The translations under genes and the position numbers were made by a program. From positions 1,674,001-1,738,000 of the forward strand of contig JANEZZ010001513.1 of assembly GCA_026122225.1 (NCBI GenBank): DNA of 64,000 nt, in the 5' to 3' direction. Numbering within the stretch: position 1 is the first letter of the stretch; the number at the start of each line of letters is the position of its first letter. The notes under the pieces are model-generated. The model ran no database searches, was not told where the DNA came from, and saw only the letters and a program-made list of their open reading frames with translations. Source of the stretch: Heloderma charlesbogerti. Lineage: Eukaryota > Chordata > Lepidosauria > Squamata > Helodermatidae. This document shows, piece by piece, positions 1 through 12,010 of the stretch.

Positions 1-170
1 CCAAACATACACCATTTTCAGGGGAAAGCTGTGGGATTGCTGCAGAGTGGCAACAATGTCATCTGTCATGAATGACCCTGATGCACTCTCGCTCCACACT
101 AAATCGTGCATGTGATTGGGCCCTGGATAAAGTGTTCCAGTTATGTCTAAGTACTAATGACTTTACAGTG

Positions 171-248
171 CAATCTATGCATAGAAGCAAGTTTCATTGA
201 GTTTAATGGGACTTACTCCCAGGTAAGTGTGAATAGAACTGCAGCCTT
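171..248. repeat. short palindromic dispersed repeat, copy 1
   Basis: About 78 bases run from 'gcaatctatgcatag' through 'aatgggacttactcccag' to 'actgcagcc'. The two ends are imperfect inverted copies of 'tgcaatcctatgcat', and the middle is the palindromic 'cccattga..tcaatggg' motif. Related pieces recur near 1630-1690, 3570-3645, 14414-14510, 14583-14765, 24000-24075, 35371-35830 (split) and 37535-37640. It looks like a very short non-autonomous DNA element or a fragment of a longer one. The family name is not known to me. Confidence 0.6.
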
Positions 249-2160
249 ATATAATCAATGTGCCCTCCCTGTGGTTTTGGAGTACATAAGTATCTAAGAA
301 AAAAGAAGAAATGTTTGCTTTCTCATTATAATTCTCTATGGCATTGTATTTCTAGGGAGCTGAATGTAATGAATCATGACACAGTGTATGTTTGAGGGTT
401 TGTGGTGTGTTTTACATTGGGCTACAGCCAATCAGGGTGCTTCCAGATGTCACTCTAATCAGTGAGTGTAGTACGCAGACAGGTACTTCCTCTTGCTCGG
501 GTTTATATAGCCACCATAACTACTTGGTAGAATTATAGCTTTTCCTCATGTGCCAGTTCTGCTGGTTGTCTGCTTTTTGCAGTGATAGGAATGGGGATTT
601 GTGAGTTTGTTTCAGATCACTGTGATGACCCACACAAACATTTAGTAGGCAACCTGGTGCCTTCCAGCTGTTTTGGACTACAACTACCATAAGCCCCAGC
701 CAGCATGGCCGATGGTCCCTGCACAATTGAGAAACTTGCTTTTTCCTGAGTGTGCAAGGAGAACTCTATGCACATACAGTGTATGCATGCAGTCTCCGTG
801 CAGATATTAAATTGAACTGCATGTAGGCTGGGGATGAAACTGTCAACAGAATCACATGATCCTCCTGCATATTCATTTTACACAATCACAATCTAAACTT
901 CTGTATAGGGTTTCTGTGTCTTATATTTGTATCCTGTACTGTTCCCATGATCAAAACCTCAGTCATTAAAATTGGATATCCATTACTCATGTATATCTTC
1001 CATGTGTATTCAGTGTCAATTTAATTTTTTTAAAAATAATCTGAACATTTGACTTTCTGATCTTTTCAGGCTTCTTCTGGATTACTGGTGGGTACAATTG
1101 CCATGTAGAAGAGACAATATTAGTGTTTCATTATATTAATTTCTCCATCTTTCATAACTTGCTTTTTAAATGAATTTATGGATTAACATGGCTACTTGGA
1201 GTCTGTGCACAAATTAATGTACTTTTAGTGGAAAGCCCCCTGTGGAAGTGCACATATTGCATTTCTGACACACAATGGTGTACTGCACAGAGAACGCAAG
1301 TGAACACAGCTCTGGGACTTTTTTCAGAATAGGAATGATGATGTAGCCTGCCAGATTACCAGAGCCATTGCTGGATGTCCCTTACTCTGGCAAGTGAATG
1401 AGGTGATAATGAGGCTTCCAGATTTTACTGATGTTCGTGACAAATTAGCATAGAGGAAGTCAGAAATTGAGGAAAACAATCAAGCAGAGGCTGGATATTT
1501 CTTTCCTTTTTCTTTGATAGTGTTCCTACTTCACACTAGCAGTTCAAATGACAATGTTTCTTTGCAAGATGGTTGGCATTTCTAATTAAAAGCTGAAGGC
1601 TGCATTTCAGCTCAATGTATTTTACACGGTGAACCTATGCAGTTAGAACTAAGCACCACTAAGTTCAATGGAACTTACTAAAACCTGAAATGTCTATAAC
1701 ATTTCTGTGGTTTCTATAAAATGGCACCTTTTCTGCCTAGGATTAAACCTTTTACAGGCAACTTTGACTGATGTTTAAAAACTGTAATTGTTTTTCTTTT
1801 CTTTAAGTATTGTTTTGTTTAGTGCAAACATACTATTAGTAAGTTTTAAAATGTTAAAAGTAATTTTAAGAGTTCTTTTAAAAATTGCTTAAACTCTCTT
1901 TTTCATTCCCCACACAATCGTTTTGTATATATTTCAGACCTGTAATTATCATTTTAGAAACATACAGGTATGATTTCAATCAAAAGTATACTGAAGTGTT
2001 TCCATTATTGTTTTTCTTTATATAAAATATTTTTTTTAAATTAAACATAGAACTTGTGGTGGGATATATTTAAAGTTACTCCAGTTTTTACGGCCTTAAA
2101 GCATATCACCTCCATCTGTATGCCAAAGTGCAAAGGTCTCTAGGGCGAAGGTAGATAGAG
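249..2160. other. unassigned AT-rich stretch
   Basis: I see no gene here. The DNA is AT-rich with runs such as 'tttttttaaattaaa' near 2030. 648-722 is half of the 'ggactacaactcccat' hAT-like palindrome that occurs complete at 29372-29504. 1630-1690 is a decayed piece of the short palindromic repeat. The rest resembles old non-coding DNA with no recognised family. Confidence 0.5.
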
Positions 2161-2750
2161 CTTGACAGTCAGACATTACTATGTAAACATCAAGGAGAAC
2201 GATCCAAAGGTAGGAGGAAATGAAGTGGTGGATTATCCTCCTCTTCCAAGGCTCTGCCAGCTCATGCCACCCAAGGACAAGGCAGGAGTTGGGGGGGGGG
2301 ACAGTTTTCCCAGGCTTTTTAGCTGGGTGGATCTATTTAAAAATATCCCTCCCACTGAAACCAATGGGAGGAAATTAGCTGTGCAAGCTCTAGGTGCCCA
2401 GTCCAATGCCTCTCATGGAGCTTTGGATCCAATAAACCCAAAACTTCATCCTGACCCTACCCCACCCCTTCCATGCCCCATTTTGGGGACTTCCACTGAC
2501 AAGAACACGGTCAGCAGTAGATTTACATATGTGGAGCTGTTCATGGGTGGAACTGGGTCCTCCCCACCAGCAGAGGCCCTCTCCATGGGTGGAAGGACTT
2601 GTCTGCCCTATCCTAATCCCCACCAGCTCACAGATCTGGGTTGCTCTGCCCCCAAATCTGCTTGTGTGGCAGATGTGACATTTGTTTTGTGCTATGATAT
2701 AGGCACATCTTCTTTGCAATGAGTAATGTCAGAGTAAAACCACTGAGATT
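2161..2750. other. GC-richer stretch open on both strands, no recognised gene
   Basis: A 186-codon frame is open on the plus strand (2162-2722) and a 109-codon frame on the minus strand. The translation is proline-rich and low in complexity, shows no domain I recognise, and has no splice-site context or homologous second copy here. A G-run lies at 2291-2300. Frames open in both directions suggest compositional bias or a decayed repeat, not a gene. Confidence 0.4.
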
Positions 2751-5457
2751 GGTGTGGTTTATGAACAGTGACTTCATATTCCCTCCCCCATCCCCCTTTG
2801 TATACATTGGATGTGTTGATGTGGTAGCTTAATCCTTTTCATTTTTATTTTCTGCTTTATTTAAGGTGACTCAAAGTATTTCAAGGGGACCCATGTAGCC
2901 TGTTCAATTGGGCAGCTGTATCCATCTGCCTATCTATTCCTCTCAAGAATAACCCACCATGTCAATATAAACATACAAACCACTTTAAAAAGAACCCAGT
3001 GCCATTCCGACACCCTTCTGACCTCTTCCCCACTCCTCCTCAGGCCCGTTCCCCATCTCGGCTGAGTTAGTCATGTCTGACTTCCTCTATTCATGTTATG
3101 GCTACCCTTGTTGCTTTTTTGGTTTGTATTTTGCTTCCTTCGTGTTGTTGTTTTTCAGCCAAAGCTGTCATTTATCATGAGAACAAGAGCAGCCATGTGT
3201 TGATTTTTTTCTGGATTCCTTTTGGACAGTGGCCCAGTGCTAATGAAGGCCCTTCCAAAGTGCTAAAGAGCTGTTGCCAGAATCAGTTATAGTGAAAACA
3301 ATAGGGGAGTGGTGCACAGACAGCAGATTCAGTGTGTGTGTGCGTGCAAGCGTGTGTGTGAGAGAGTTAGTGAGTGTGTGCCCCTGTGTGCAGGGAAGGA
3401 GGCCTTAGAAATGGGGTTTTGTTTTGTTTTGTTTTGTCCCTTTCCCTTAAGGGGTAGGAGGAAACGGAACAAAAAGGCTCAATTCCTTCTTTCTGTATGC
3501 TAGAATATTCGGGAAAATAGCCTAATGGGAGTAAGATTCTATACACACTAAAAAGACAAGGATTGCAATCCTTATTTGGGAGTAAGTCCTAAGGAACATA
3601 GTGCCACTTACATCTGAGTAAATATGCAAAGGATCTGGCTGCATGTACTCAATAACGTAACTGCATAAAAGAAGAAATATATTACATTTATTTCTTTTTT
3701 ATTATTGGACATACTCTTTTGCTGACTTGTGCTTGTGGGCTGCTATTCTGCCACATAGTTTGTTTTATACCAACAAAATGATTCTAACAAGGGTGAGCTG
3801 AACCCCCGCCCCTTCCATTACACCAAGAATGTCATCTGGCTTTTATAGACCCAGACCCCATTAAGTGCGATGCTCTATATGGTTTCAGATGCACATACTC
3901 ATGTTTTCCCTCACCCACCTTAAAAATTATTTTTTTCTGAATATTTGCTTCCTGAATACTTGCCCCTTTGACTTCCCTATACGTTCATCTCCTTTCTATA
4001 CAACATATATGAGAACATTTTTATGGTACATATTTCCTATGGTTTTCATTGTATTTCATATGCATGTGTGTGTGTGTGTGTGTGTGTGTATACATACATG
4101 TGTGTGTGTATATAAATGAGGGTCATATTAAACAAGCTTTTGTACCCTGTGATATCTAAATAAGCAGTCTTCGTAATAATAATAAGGAATTCCTCTCCCT
4201 CGCAAATTTCAGTTAAGTAATCCAAACTAAGTAGATATATTTTGCTGGAACACCTTGAGTCCTAGTTTCTTTGCAGAATATATTCCTCAGGGTGTGTGGG
4301 AAACAGAGAAGTCACTTCATTTTCCTGTTATTATTCATCCAGCAGGGCAAGCTTTTTGTTTTTTTATGAATCAAAATACCATGTTATTGTGCTGCCCGAT
4401 GTGAGCTAAGTTTGTAGCCTTTAGTACCATCTACTGGTGACATTTAGAACAGGCAGTCACTCTCGTGGGAAGGTTTTCACCCCCACAGTGAGAGTGACTT
4501 TGGTGGGACCAGTGGTGGCTTTTGCAGTTGGTGAGGCTGCAGCCTTGAACTCTCCTCCTTTTGCTACACCAGGTTTGTACAGCACCACACTAATAAAAGA
4601 AAGAGTGCCTTTAAACATGTGCAGAGAGCCATGATCTCCCTAATGAGAAACATCAACTGTTCTCTGCATAAGCACAGAATGGCTCCCATCTGAAAAGGGG
4701 TTAACATGACTTCCAGTCTAAGGAACTAAGGAACCGCAGCACCTCTCATTTGGGAAGTACACGATGACACACAGAGTAAGCTCTTGAATCCATGCATTTT
4801 TATACAGGAGCGCTCATGTGTAGGCACGCAGGAGTGCGTTCCCACCCACAATGCCCAAAACCAAAATAACAAACACAAACATTAAAAAAAAAATTAATTT
4901 GCTTCTGGTTGCGTGCAGTTAAAAAGAACAAAAAGGGCGGGGGGAGGCTTTCAGCATCTCAAAAACTAAATCACTTCTTTCCTGCAACTGAAAAAACTAA
5001 GAAGCAAAACACTTGTGATGGGCAGTTCTGTGATTAATCTTCCTGATGTTTTTTAAAAAATAAAAACAGATGTGGGGAGCTGTGATCAAAAGTGGCGTGG
5101 AGGTGGAGGTAGAGGAAGAAGCTGCTTAACTCTTTCACTTCCTGCTATTTGTCTGCTCAAGCTCCCCCATTCCACGCCCCCCAGCTGCTTTCCTACTAAC
5201 TTGGGGAAAAGATCTGGCCATCTGCTCCCCATTTCAGCTCCTGTGGTCACTTTTCATTTTAAAATAAAACAATCAAAAGGAAAATGTCATTGCGGACAAA
5301 GATAAGGGTTTGATTTAATTTCAGCTAGGGCCAAACAAAGCACCAGGTGTGGCAACAGGGTTATTTTTGTTGCTATGGCTCAGACCTGGAGTTGTGAAGA
5401 ATTGCCTCTGATGATATGCAGAATGCCTCTTACCACTGAATAATCACAACCAGCCAC
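2751..5457. other. unassigned stretch with simple repeats
   Basis: No coding region is recognised. Contents are GT-rich microsatellites near 3331-3385 and 4064-4110, a decayed copy of the short palindromic repeat (3570-3645), a T/G homopolymer-like run near 3415-3437, and otherwise AT-rich DNA. The short frames here are composed largely of simple repeats. Confidence 0.5.
4064..4110. repeat. (GT)n microsatellite
   Basis: Two runs of alternating GT are separated by 'atacatacat'. It is a typical vertebrate dinucleotide microsatellite. Confidence 0.95.
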
Positions 5458-5459
5458 CA

Positions 5460-5489
<30 letters not shown>
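5457..5489. repeat. (CATA)n microsatellite
   Basis: Eight near-perfect copies of the tetranucleotide ACAT/CATA lie just upstream of the LINE tail that begins near 5500. Confidence 0.95.
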
Positions 5490-5490
<1 letters not shown>

Positions 5491-5499
5491 GGGGTATAT

Positions 5500-5985
5500 G
5501 TACCTGTAGTTGTTTTACATAGCTTCTGATTTCTGGTTTGTGTTTGTATTTTATCTTTTGATGTTATATTTTATTATTGTATTTGTGACTTTATAAACTG
5601 CCCTGGATTTTGTTGTTGAAGGCAGTGCCTTTTTTGAGTGCCCCTCGATGGGCCCCCTCCCTTCTCATCACCATTATTACCAGCTTCTTTTGCTCCTCTT
5701 CCTTCTTATCACTTCTACCACTTGCTTGCTTGACAGGCATAGAACCAGTGAGCAAGTAGGCAGTGACATTTACTGCTCCTCCTATTCACCACCACCATTG
5801 ACTGGGCCAAAGTGAGAAGCCAGTGAACAAGCAGGTTGTAATGATGAAGAGAAAAAGCAACTCCAGAGGGGCTCTTGTCAGTGGGTGCCTGCTGGGGTGT
5901 GGGCCCTTGACAGTTGCCCAACCAGGCCTACCCTTGATGCTGGTTCTGGTTGAAGGGCAGTATAAAAATCTATTCAATAAATAAG
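5500..5985 (+). mobile_element. L2-like LINE 3' tail, split by a MITE
   Basis: The sequence is a T-rich 3' region followed by 'ctttataaactgccctgg', the characteristic end of L2-type LINEs and their SINEs, where the hairpin 'accgcccagag..ctattgggcggt' normally precedes an (AAAT)n tail. The tail breaks at 5622 and resumes at 5957 with 'gcagtataaaaatctattcaataaataag'-type sequence. The gap is exactly the hAT-type element at 5623-5948, so the two halves were once contiguous. No coding part remains. Confidence 0.7.
5623..5948. mobile_element. hAT-type MITE with 8-bp target duplication
   Basis: This 326-bp element is flanked by identical 8-mers GTTGAAGG at 5615-5622 and 5949-5956. It starts CAGTGCC and interrupts an L2-like tail. 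A second copy in the opposite orientation lies at 31481-31810 and matches along nearly its whole length (for example 'acttgcttgcttga' and 'ctgctggggtgtgggccc'). An 8-bp duplication is the mark of the hAT superfamily; the terminal inverted repeats are weak. No transposase frame is present, so it is non-autonomous. Confidence 0.8.
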
Positions 5986-6269
5986 AATAGATTTGGGATT
6001 AAGAGAAAGATCTTCCATGTTTGAGGAGGCAGAACATGTTACCCCCCCTACACACACTTTTTATTTTAGAAACCCACTGCAAACACACCCAGAAGAAACC
6101 AGACCATACAAAACAAGTTCTCAGCCAAGGCCTTGGTTTTTACCATAGAGAATCCACAACTGGGCTTGTTAACCCTACCTCATATTCATGCCATTACAAA
6201 ACAAAACAAAACAAAATACTAATGGCATAATTCTGTTTGTCTACTGAGAAGTCAGGTGGACTGATTTCA
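5986..6269. other. unassigned stretch
   Basis: AT-rich DNA with no recognised coding or repeat content apart from an (AAAAC)n-like run at 6198-6214. Confidence 0.5.
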
Positions 6270-6650
6270 GGGGGCTTCCTCACATGGAGCTTTTATCCTG
6301 CTATTGAGATTGGTTACTCACGGAAGTTTATGAGTCCTTTAGATGATATTGTTAACCTCCAGGGCATCTCCAGCACTAAATGACATTTACTCCGTTTGTT
6401 AAAAGATCGGAGATAATGAGCTATCAAATTACTGTGCTGGAGTTCCATTTGAGTTCCCTTGTGAAAAAGGAAAACCCGAAATAAGAGGAGCTAGACTAAT
6501 GAAACATATGAAATAGATATGAAATATGAAAAAGAGGGGGGAAGGAAGCACGTGTAAAGGAAATCCGTCGTGATCCTGCATTTAAAACGGAAGCAGAAAG
6601 CCCCATTTTAAATGCGGGATTTTAGGCATTTGTAGAGATGCTCCCAGGTA
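6270..6650. mobile_element. Harbinger-like MITE, GGGCTTC family, copy 1
   Basis: It starts 'gggcttcctcacatgg..gcttttatcctg' and ends with a diverged inverse. Inside are 'gagataatgagctatcaaatta' and, near the end, 'gatcctgcatttaaaa..ggaagcagaaagcccc'. The same order of segments occurs at 54176-54550, 56385-56755, 59600-59963 and 35420-35795, with a distant relative at 42590-42925. Two of those copies have TAA target duplications. The coding capacity is nil. Confidence 0.7.
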
Positions 6651-8430
6651 CGTGCATATAGGATTGCAACCCAAGTAATCTTGCAAGACTGATACTCATA
6701 AAAGTGAAACTCAGTGCAAACAGATATGCCTTCCCCCAAGATACCCATTGAAATAATAAAGAACCACGGACTAAAATATAGGACTGCCAACTGTTAGGAA
6801 AGTGATATTGATATCTTCCATCCAGATGTATGTGTGTGGCGGGGGAAGGGTCTGTTTGTTCAGCTATATAAGAGAGGATAGGTGAGCAGAGTCCAAAACT
6901 CAGCAAGGCTGAGACAAATCCTAATATATAATTCAAACTCCAGCACAAGGGAGGGGGCATGCCACACGATAATTTGGGTCTCTCAGATGTGGCCAGACAC
7001 ATCCCCTTCCATATGATCAGCTGCACTGTGCATAGACTGTTCTCCCTCAGCCCCAAAAGTGCAATTTTGTTTCACTTCGCAAAAGGAAGAGGAGCTAAGA
7101 GGAGCTGAAATACTTGGGCTAACAGCCCATTGTCCATGCAGTGTGTGGGAGGGTCTCATCTTGCTGCATCCAAAGAGAGATGAGGCAGTCTGAGACATTA
7201 CATGATTTAATCTGGAAGCTCCCCTTCTCCAATATGAGCAATGGTTTGAGCTGAGGATTAGTTTGGAGCACCAAAAGAAATAAGAGAATGTACTGTATGT
7301 CTCCCTTTTCCTTGTTTGATCACGGAGGACTCCTTCAGTATCAAGTGACTGGACTTCTGCTCATGTAACAGGACTTCCCTTTCCTCTCCTCCCCCCTGTG
7401 CCCCCCCAGATCTGCTTGGGAGAGTCCCCCTCCCCTCCCCTCCAGAGCAGACCTGTCAGGATGCATGGCAGTGGAGGAGGAAGGAGTGGTGTCCATTCCA
7501 CCAGCAAACAGACACTATTAGAAGCAAGGCAGAGGGCTCTATTCCTCATCCCCAGATGCTAGAGTCACAGCAGTTTAGGGAATGGTGGTTAAAAGAAGGG
7601 AAAAGCCGGTATATGTCACTGAATCCATCTTCTTACATCACTTGGACCCATAATGTGGCTTGTACAATCCGGGATAATAATTTTATAAACAGGTTATCTG
7701 AGTCTTAAATGTGGTTTTAGATCAATTCCATTGTAAGAGATTTCCTGAATCTGATGCTCAAAATTATCCTAGAACTCAAAAAACACCAGGATGGTTGGTG
7801 AAAATTCACAAAAGGAAGATATGCCCTGCTCCTGACATAGAGCCCAGCCAATTTTGTTGTGTGGTGGCAGCCTCAATTCTTCTTTATTAAACCCCAAACG
7901 ATTTAATCAAAATGATGTTTACCCAACATATCCAGGAAGCAATACTTTCATTACCAGGTGCCAATCTTTCCCCGTGAGTTGGTGAAAGGCCATTTATTTT
8001 AGAGGCAGAAGCTGCAAGTTTGAAAAGGTCTCTCCGTGACAATGCTATTTATGTTACCGTTAATATGTTGCTAGTGAAGTACATGTGTGTGTGTGTGTGT
8101 GTGTGTATAAATCTCAAAAGGAATTGTCTGCCTTTTGATAGCTAAAACCAATGTACCATTTGAAACAATCAACTTATTCTTCCTCGAGACAATGGAATTG
8201 TTGTTGAACTGCCCATTTAATCCATATTCATGTTATTTATGCTGAGTAAATAAATACTTTCCTGCCTGGTTCTAAGCTGTGCAGTGTACTGGCAAGCAAG
8301 TGGACAGCTTATTTGGTTGGTCTAGCATTGCAACCAAGGCCTACATCCTGTGTAAGACAGCCGCAGCAACTGTAGTCATCTGCTCTGCTGCACCAGCGGT
8401 CTGGGGAAGCAGTAAGAGCTTTAAGCAACA
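6651..8430. other. unassigned stretch
   Basis: No gene is recognised. A 144-codon minus frame (6622-7056) has no familiar domain and no second copy in the window. A (GT)n microsatellite lies at 8082-8106. The rest is ordinary non-coding DNA. Confidence 0.45.
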
Positions 8431-8434
8431 ATAT

Positions 8435-8592
8435 GCTGGGTTTTCGTTTTTGGTAGTTTGGCTCACCCCTTTGGCCTTTGACCCCCATCCCCTTTGCCTT
8501 CTGCCCTGCCCACCACTGGCATGTGGCCCCTGAGGGCTTTTATGAAACTGAATAGGCCGTCAGGATAAAAGAGGTTCCCCACCCATGTTTTA
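8435..8592 (-). mobile_element. fragment of the 'gggccacattcc' MITE family
   Basis: The minus strand carries one end of the element seen more fully at 14930-15255, 28505-29055 and 53655-54022. Shared motifs are 'cctttg..cccctttgcc', 'ccactgg.atgtggcccc' and 'gagggctt'. It ends near the inverted terminal motif 'gaggttccccacccat'. Only about half the element is present. Confidence 0.6.
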
Positions 8593-8639
8593 AAGGATCC
8601 TTATAAAGGCAAATTCATTATAAAGGCAAATTCTCTGTC

Positions 8640-10805
8640 TTTCAGTGGCTATGCACCATGACAGCTGAATGAAACCACTCTGTTCAGAGGTTGGTCCAAA
8701 ATGCCTTGACTGAGGATACTCAGAGGTTGGTCATTCATGATTCGATTGAGGATGAGAGAGCCAACCGGGTATGTATTACTGAGACCTGGGTGGGGGAGCT
8801 GGAAGGAGTTAGCCTCTCCCAGTTGTGCTTTCTGGCTACTTGGTGCACACCAACATAGCCTTGATGGCTGGAGAGTGGTGGAAAGGTTCCACCACTATAA
8901 GAATTCCATCTCCCTTTCTGGGCTTCCTGGCAATTTGAGTGCCAATCTTGAGTGTTTGTATCTTGTGTTGAGTATCTGGGACAGATGAGGGATTCCACTG
9001 GTGGACTGCCCACCCTACTGCCCAACAATCTGAGCCTGAGCTGATGAAGATGGATTGAGATTTGGTGTTGACGACACCCCGCCCCCCCCGAATGATTGCT
9101 CAACTTTCATGCTGAGGCCACTGGAACTGGAGTGGCTTAGGGCTTTGTGACTGCTGTGACAAACATGGGGCTGTGCCAACGAATCATTGACCCAAAACAT
9201 GAGCAGGACACACTCTGGATTTAGTTTTCTTGACAGGGAGGGATGATGGTGATCTGAAAGTGACATCTATCTGTTTGTCATGATTAGATCACTTCCTATT
9301 GAGGTTTAGACTTTCATCAGCCTTTCCCCTTGGCAAAGATGGGGAACATATTAAAATGGTCTACTTGCAGAGGCTAATGGTGAATTTTGAAGGGATCTTG
9401 GGAATTTCCTTGCTGGTATGGCTGGCACTCTTATCAAAGCCATGGTCATTCTTTGGAATGTGGAGATGACTCAGGCAGTTGACATGATAGTACCCAAGCG
9501 GTCTCTACCTCTGACCAAGATCCAGGCAGCTCCTTAGTATACATCTGCACTGAGGATAATGGAGCAAGAAGAAAGAGAGAACACAGATTGAGGAAGACTC
9601 TTGCCAAGTCCAACCAAACAATGGTTAGAACTCATTCTCAAGCCTATTCTATTGTGGTGGTGGCCAAGAGAGAGTTCTTTTCTACCACCATTGCATCTTA
9701 GTGTCATCCAGCAGAGATTTTCTGAGTGATTCATGACCTGTTGCAATCTGGGCTAGATAGAGAGATTATGCAACTCTTGGTAGCATCTTGTGACAAGTTT
9801 GTGAGATACTTTGAAGATACAATTGGTCATATCTGTCATGCCTTGCAGCCAAACTAAACAGTCTTCTAGTCATGCTTAGTGATAGGTGTCTTTATTCCAG
9901 GGTAAGCATGTGTGGCCCCAATTCAGATTGGGACTGTAGTGCTCCGGGAAGGGGGGGATTAAAAAACAAAAAAAAGTCCCATTGGATCAGGTTCATCATT
10001 TGGGGAGGGGGGGTTGGATCCAGCAAGTTTGCTGGAGGCACAGGAGGGCTCTATAGCTCAGAGCTTGTTTATCAGAGTGGGCTGCAACGCTATCTAGACA
10101 CAGATAGTCTAGCTACAGTTCATCTGGTATTCTGTCATTTAGATTACTGAAATATATGTGGGACTGCCTTTGAAAACTGTTTGGAAACCTCAGTTGGTCA
10201 AAAGCAGGGCAACAAGAGTATTAACTGGGACTGGCTAATACAATCACATTACACCAGTGTGTTGGCCATTTACACTGGCTTGTGGGCCATTACTGGGCAC
10301 AATTCAAAATGATGGAATTAATCTTTAAGGCCTTGAACTGGCTTGGGGCCAGCTTACCTGAAGGATCACTTTGTCCCATATGTAACTTCTTGGACCTTAA
10401 GATCATTTGCAGAGGCCCTTCTATGGGTAAATGTGGTACAGCATGTGGCTATTAGAGAGAGGGCCTTTTTCATAGTAGCACCTTGGTTACAGAATGCTGT
10501 CCCCAGAGACTCTCGCCTGGCACCTGTCTTGAGGTCTTTTCACCACCAGGTGAGTCAATTTTACTTTCTCAGGTTTTTAAATCACAATAACCTTCAGTGC
10601 TTGGTAGATTCTTTGCATGAATGTTTGTTGTTGTTATTGGTTTTACTTTGGTTTTATGCTGCTGCTAGTCTTATGCTGTCTTTAGATTCTATGTTTGTGT
10701 TTTGATTCTTTTTTTGGCTTTACATTTCTGTAAACCACCCAGAGAACCTTGGTTATTGGGTAGTATATATATATAATGTAAATAAATTAAAAATAAAATA
10801 AAATA
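8640..10805 (+). pseudogene. internally deleted L2-clade LINE relic
   Basis: This is a decayed L2-type non-LTR retrotransposon on the plus strand. Around 8775-8990 the broken frame reads an apurinic-endonuclease-like segment (ITETW..., then GWRVVERFHH). 9260-9450 matches the linker before the reverse transcriptase. 10005-10135 reads like the post-RT segment (LDP..SLLEAQ, QRYLDTDSLATV, LDY), and 10140-10540 the conserved C-terminus (MGPAYLKDHFVPYV, AFFIVAPWLQNA). The catalytic RT core, present in the copy at 44990-46485, is missing between about 9870 and 10000, so a deletion has joined linker to thumb. The 3' end has the 'accacccagagaaccttggttattgggtagt' type hairpin region (10735-10762) and an A-rich tail. 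Stops and shifts are frequent, so it is non-functional. Confidence 0.75.
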
Positions 10806-10990
10806 AACGTCTTAGCGGTAGATGTACAATGTGATGATAAACATCATAAGAATTTTTAATGCACAACAACCCTGTGAGGTACAGTAAGGTTAGAGATGGT
10901 GACTTGTCCAGCACTCTCCAATAGGTTTCTTGCCTTGGTGTGGAGTTGAACACATGTTTCTGGCATCCAAACTCCATACCCTGTTTGGCC

Positions 10991-11180
10991 AAAGCTGTAT
11001 GGTAGAGCGCCTGCTCTGAATGCAGGAGATCCTAGCTTCAATTCCCTGCTCTCCAAGTGGGGCTGGCAAAGACCCCTGCCTAAAACCTGAGAGCGCTCTT
11101 GTCAGTCAGTGCAGACAATACTGAGCTTTATGGACCAATCATCTGCCTCCACATAAGGCCGCTTCCTCTGTTTACAGCAT
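10991..11180 (+). mobile_element. tRNA-derived SINE ('GGTAGAGC' family), copy 1
   Basis: The head resembles a tRNA: 'tgtatggtagagcgcctgc' is an A box, 'tgaatgcaggagatcc' an anticodon-arm-like part, and 'tagcttcaattccctg' a B box. The body reads 'ctccaagtggggctggcaaagacccctgcctaaaac', then 'cagtgcagacaatactgagc' and 'cataaggccgcttcctctgt'. This order is common in squamate genomes. An inverted copy lies at 40628-40775. It is a transposed copy, not a functional tRNA gene. Confidence 0.75.
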
Positions 11181-12010
11181 CAGATGACTTTTTTTTTTTT
11201 AAACACAGGACACCTGTCAGTGTTTCTTTTAGAAAAGTGTAATGGTTATCAATATATTTCAGAGCCAGGATCCCCTCTTGTTTTGGAGATGGGAGCATAC
11301 TATTGGCTGGTTCCTGCCACCAACTGTATGAAAAGAAGCCCTTGTTCTCTGCTGTCACATGGAGCCATTTCAGATGTAATATTTATGCATATAAATGTTT
11401 CAGGAGAGCTCTGATTTATCAGCCAACTCCTCCTCTTTCTCCCTCTTATTCAAAGATTTCAACAGAGCAACAGATGGCCCTTGCACGCCTTTTGCTGTGA
11501 CTGAAATGGAGTGCCGTGGAGAAGGGCTAAGTATGTGCTGCCTCAAAAAAATATTTGGTGTGCGTGTTGTTTTGTTTAAGGAAAATAAGCTTCTGGGTTC
11601 AAAACCCCACCTGCTGACTTTCAGTAATTTGGAAAGTGTTTTGGATGCTCGGTGTACCAGTATATTCCATCTGTTCTGAGTCAGTGGAATTCTTGAAAAC
11701 TGATACAAAAAGGCAGACAGTTTTATCTTTGCTGCTCCATTTTGAGAACAACCTTCTCCCTGACCTTGGGATCTAAGGAATAACATGCATACTTACTGTT
11801 TATTCCATGGGAGTCCTCTAGTTGAAAGTTTGGCAGAGGCCAGCCCTCTAGTTGAAGGCATCATCAATATGAAGAGCTTTCCGCACAAATCTGGTTCAAA
11901 GTCAAGGAACTGTAAGGAGAGAGAGCCCAGGGGCCTTGAAGCTGGCCACCAACAATTAGCACCCAGAGAGCAGACTGTGCTGGCACACAGGTCACCTGGT
12001 CACAGGCTTC
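11181..12010. other. unassigned stretch
   Basis: Frames of 128 codons (minus) and 94 codons (plus) overlap here, but neither shows a recognisable domain. I see no repeat family I can name. Confidence 0.4.

Noticed and set aside
2162..2722. 186-codon plus frame as a gene
   Set aside because: A minus frame overlaps it, the translation is proline-rich with no domain, and there is no start or splice context typical of a vertebrate exon.
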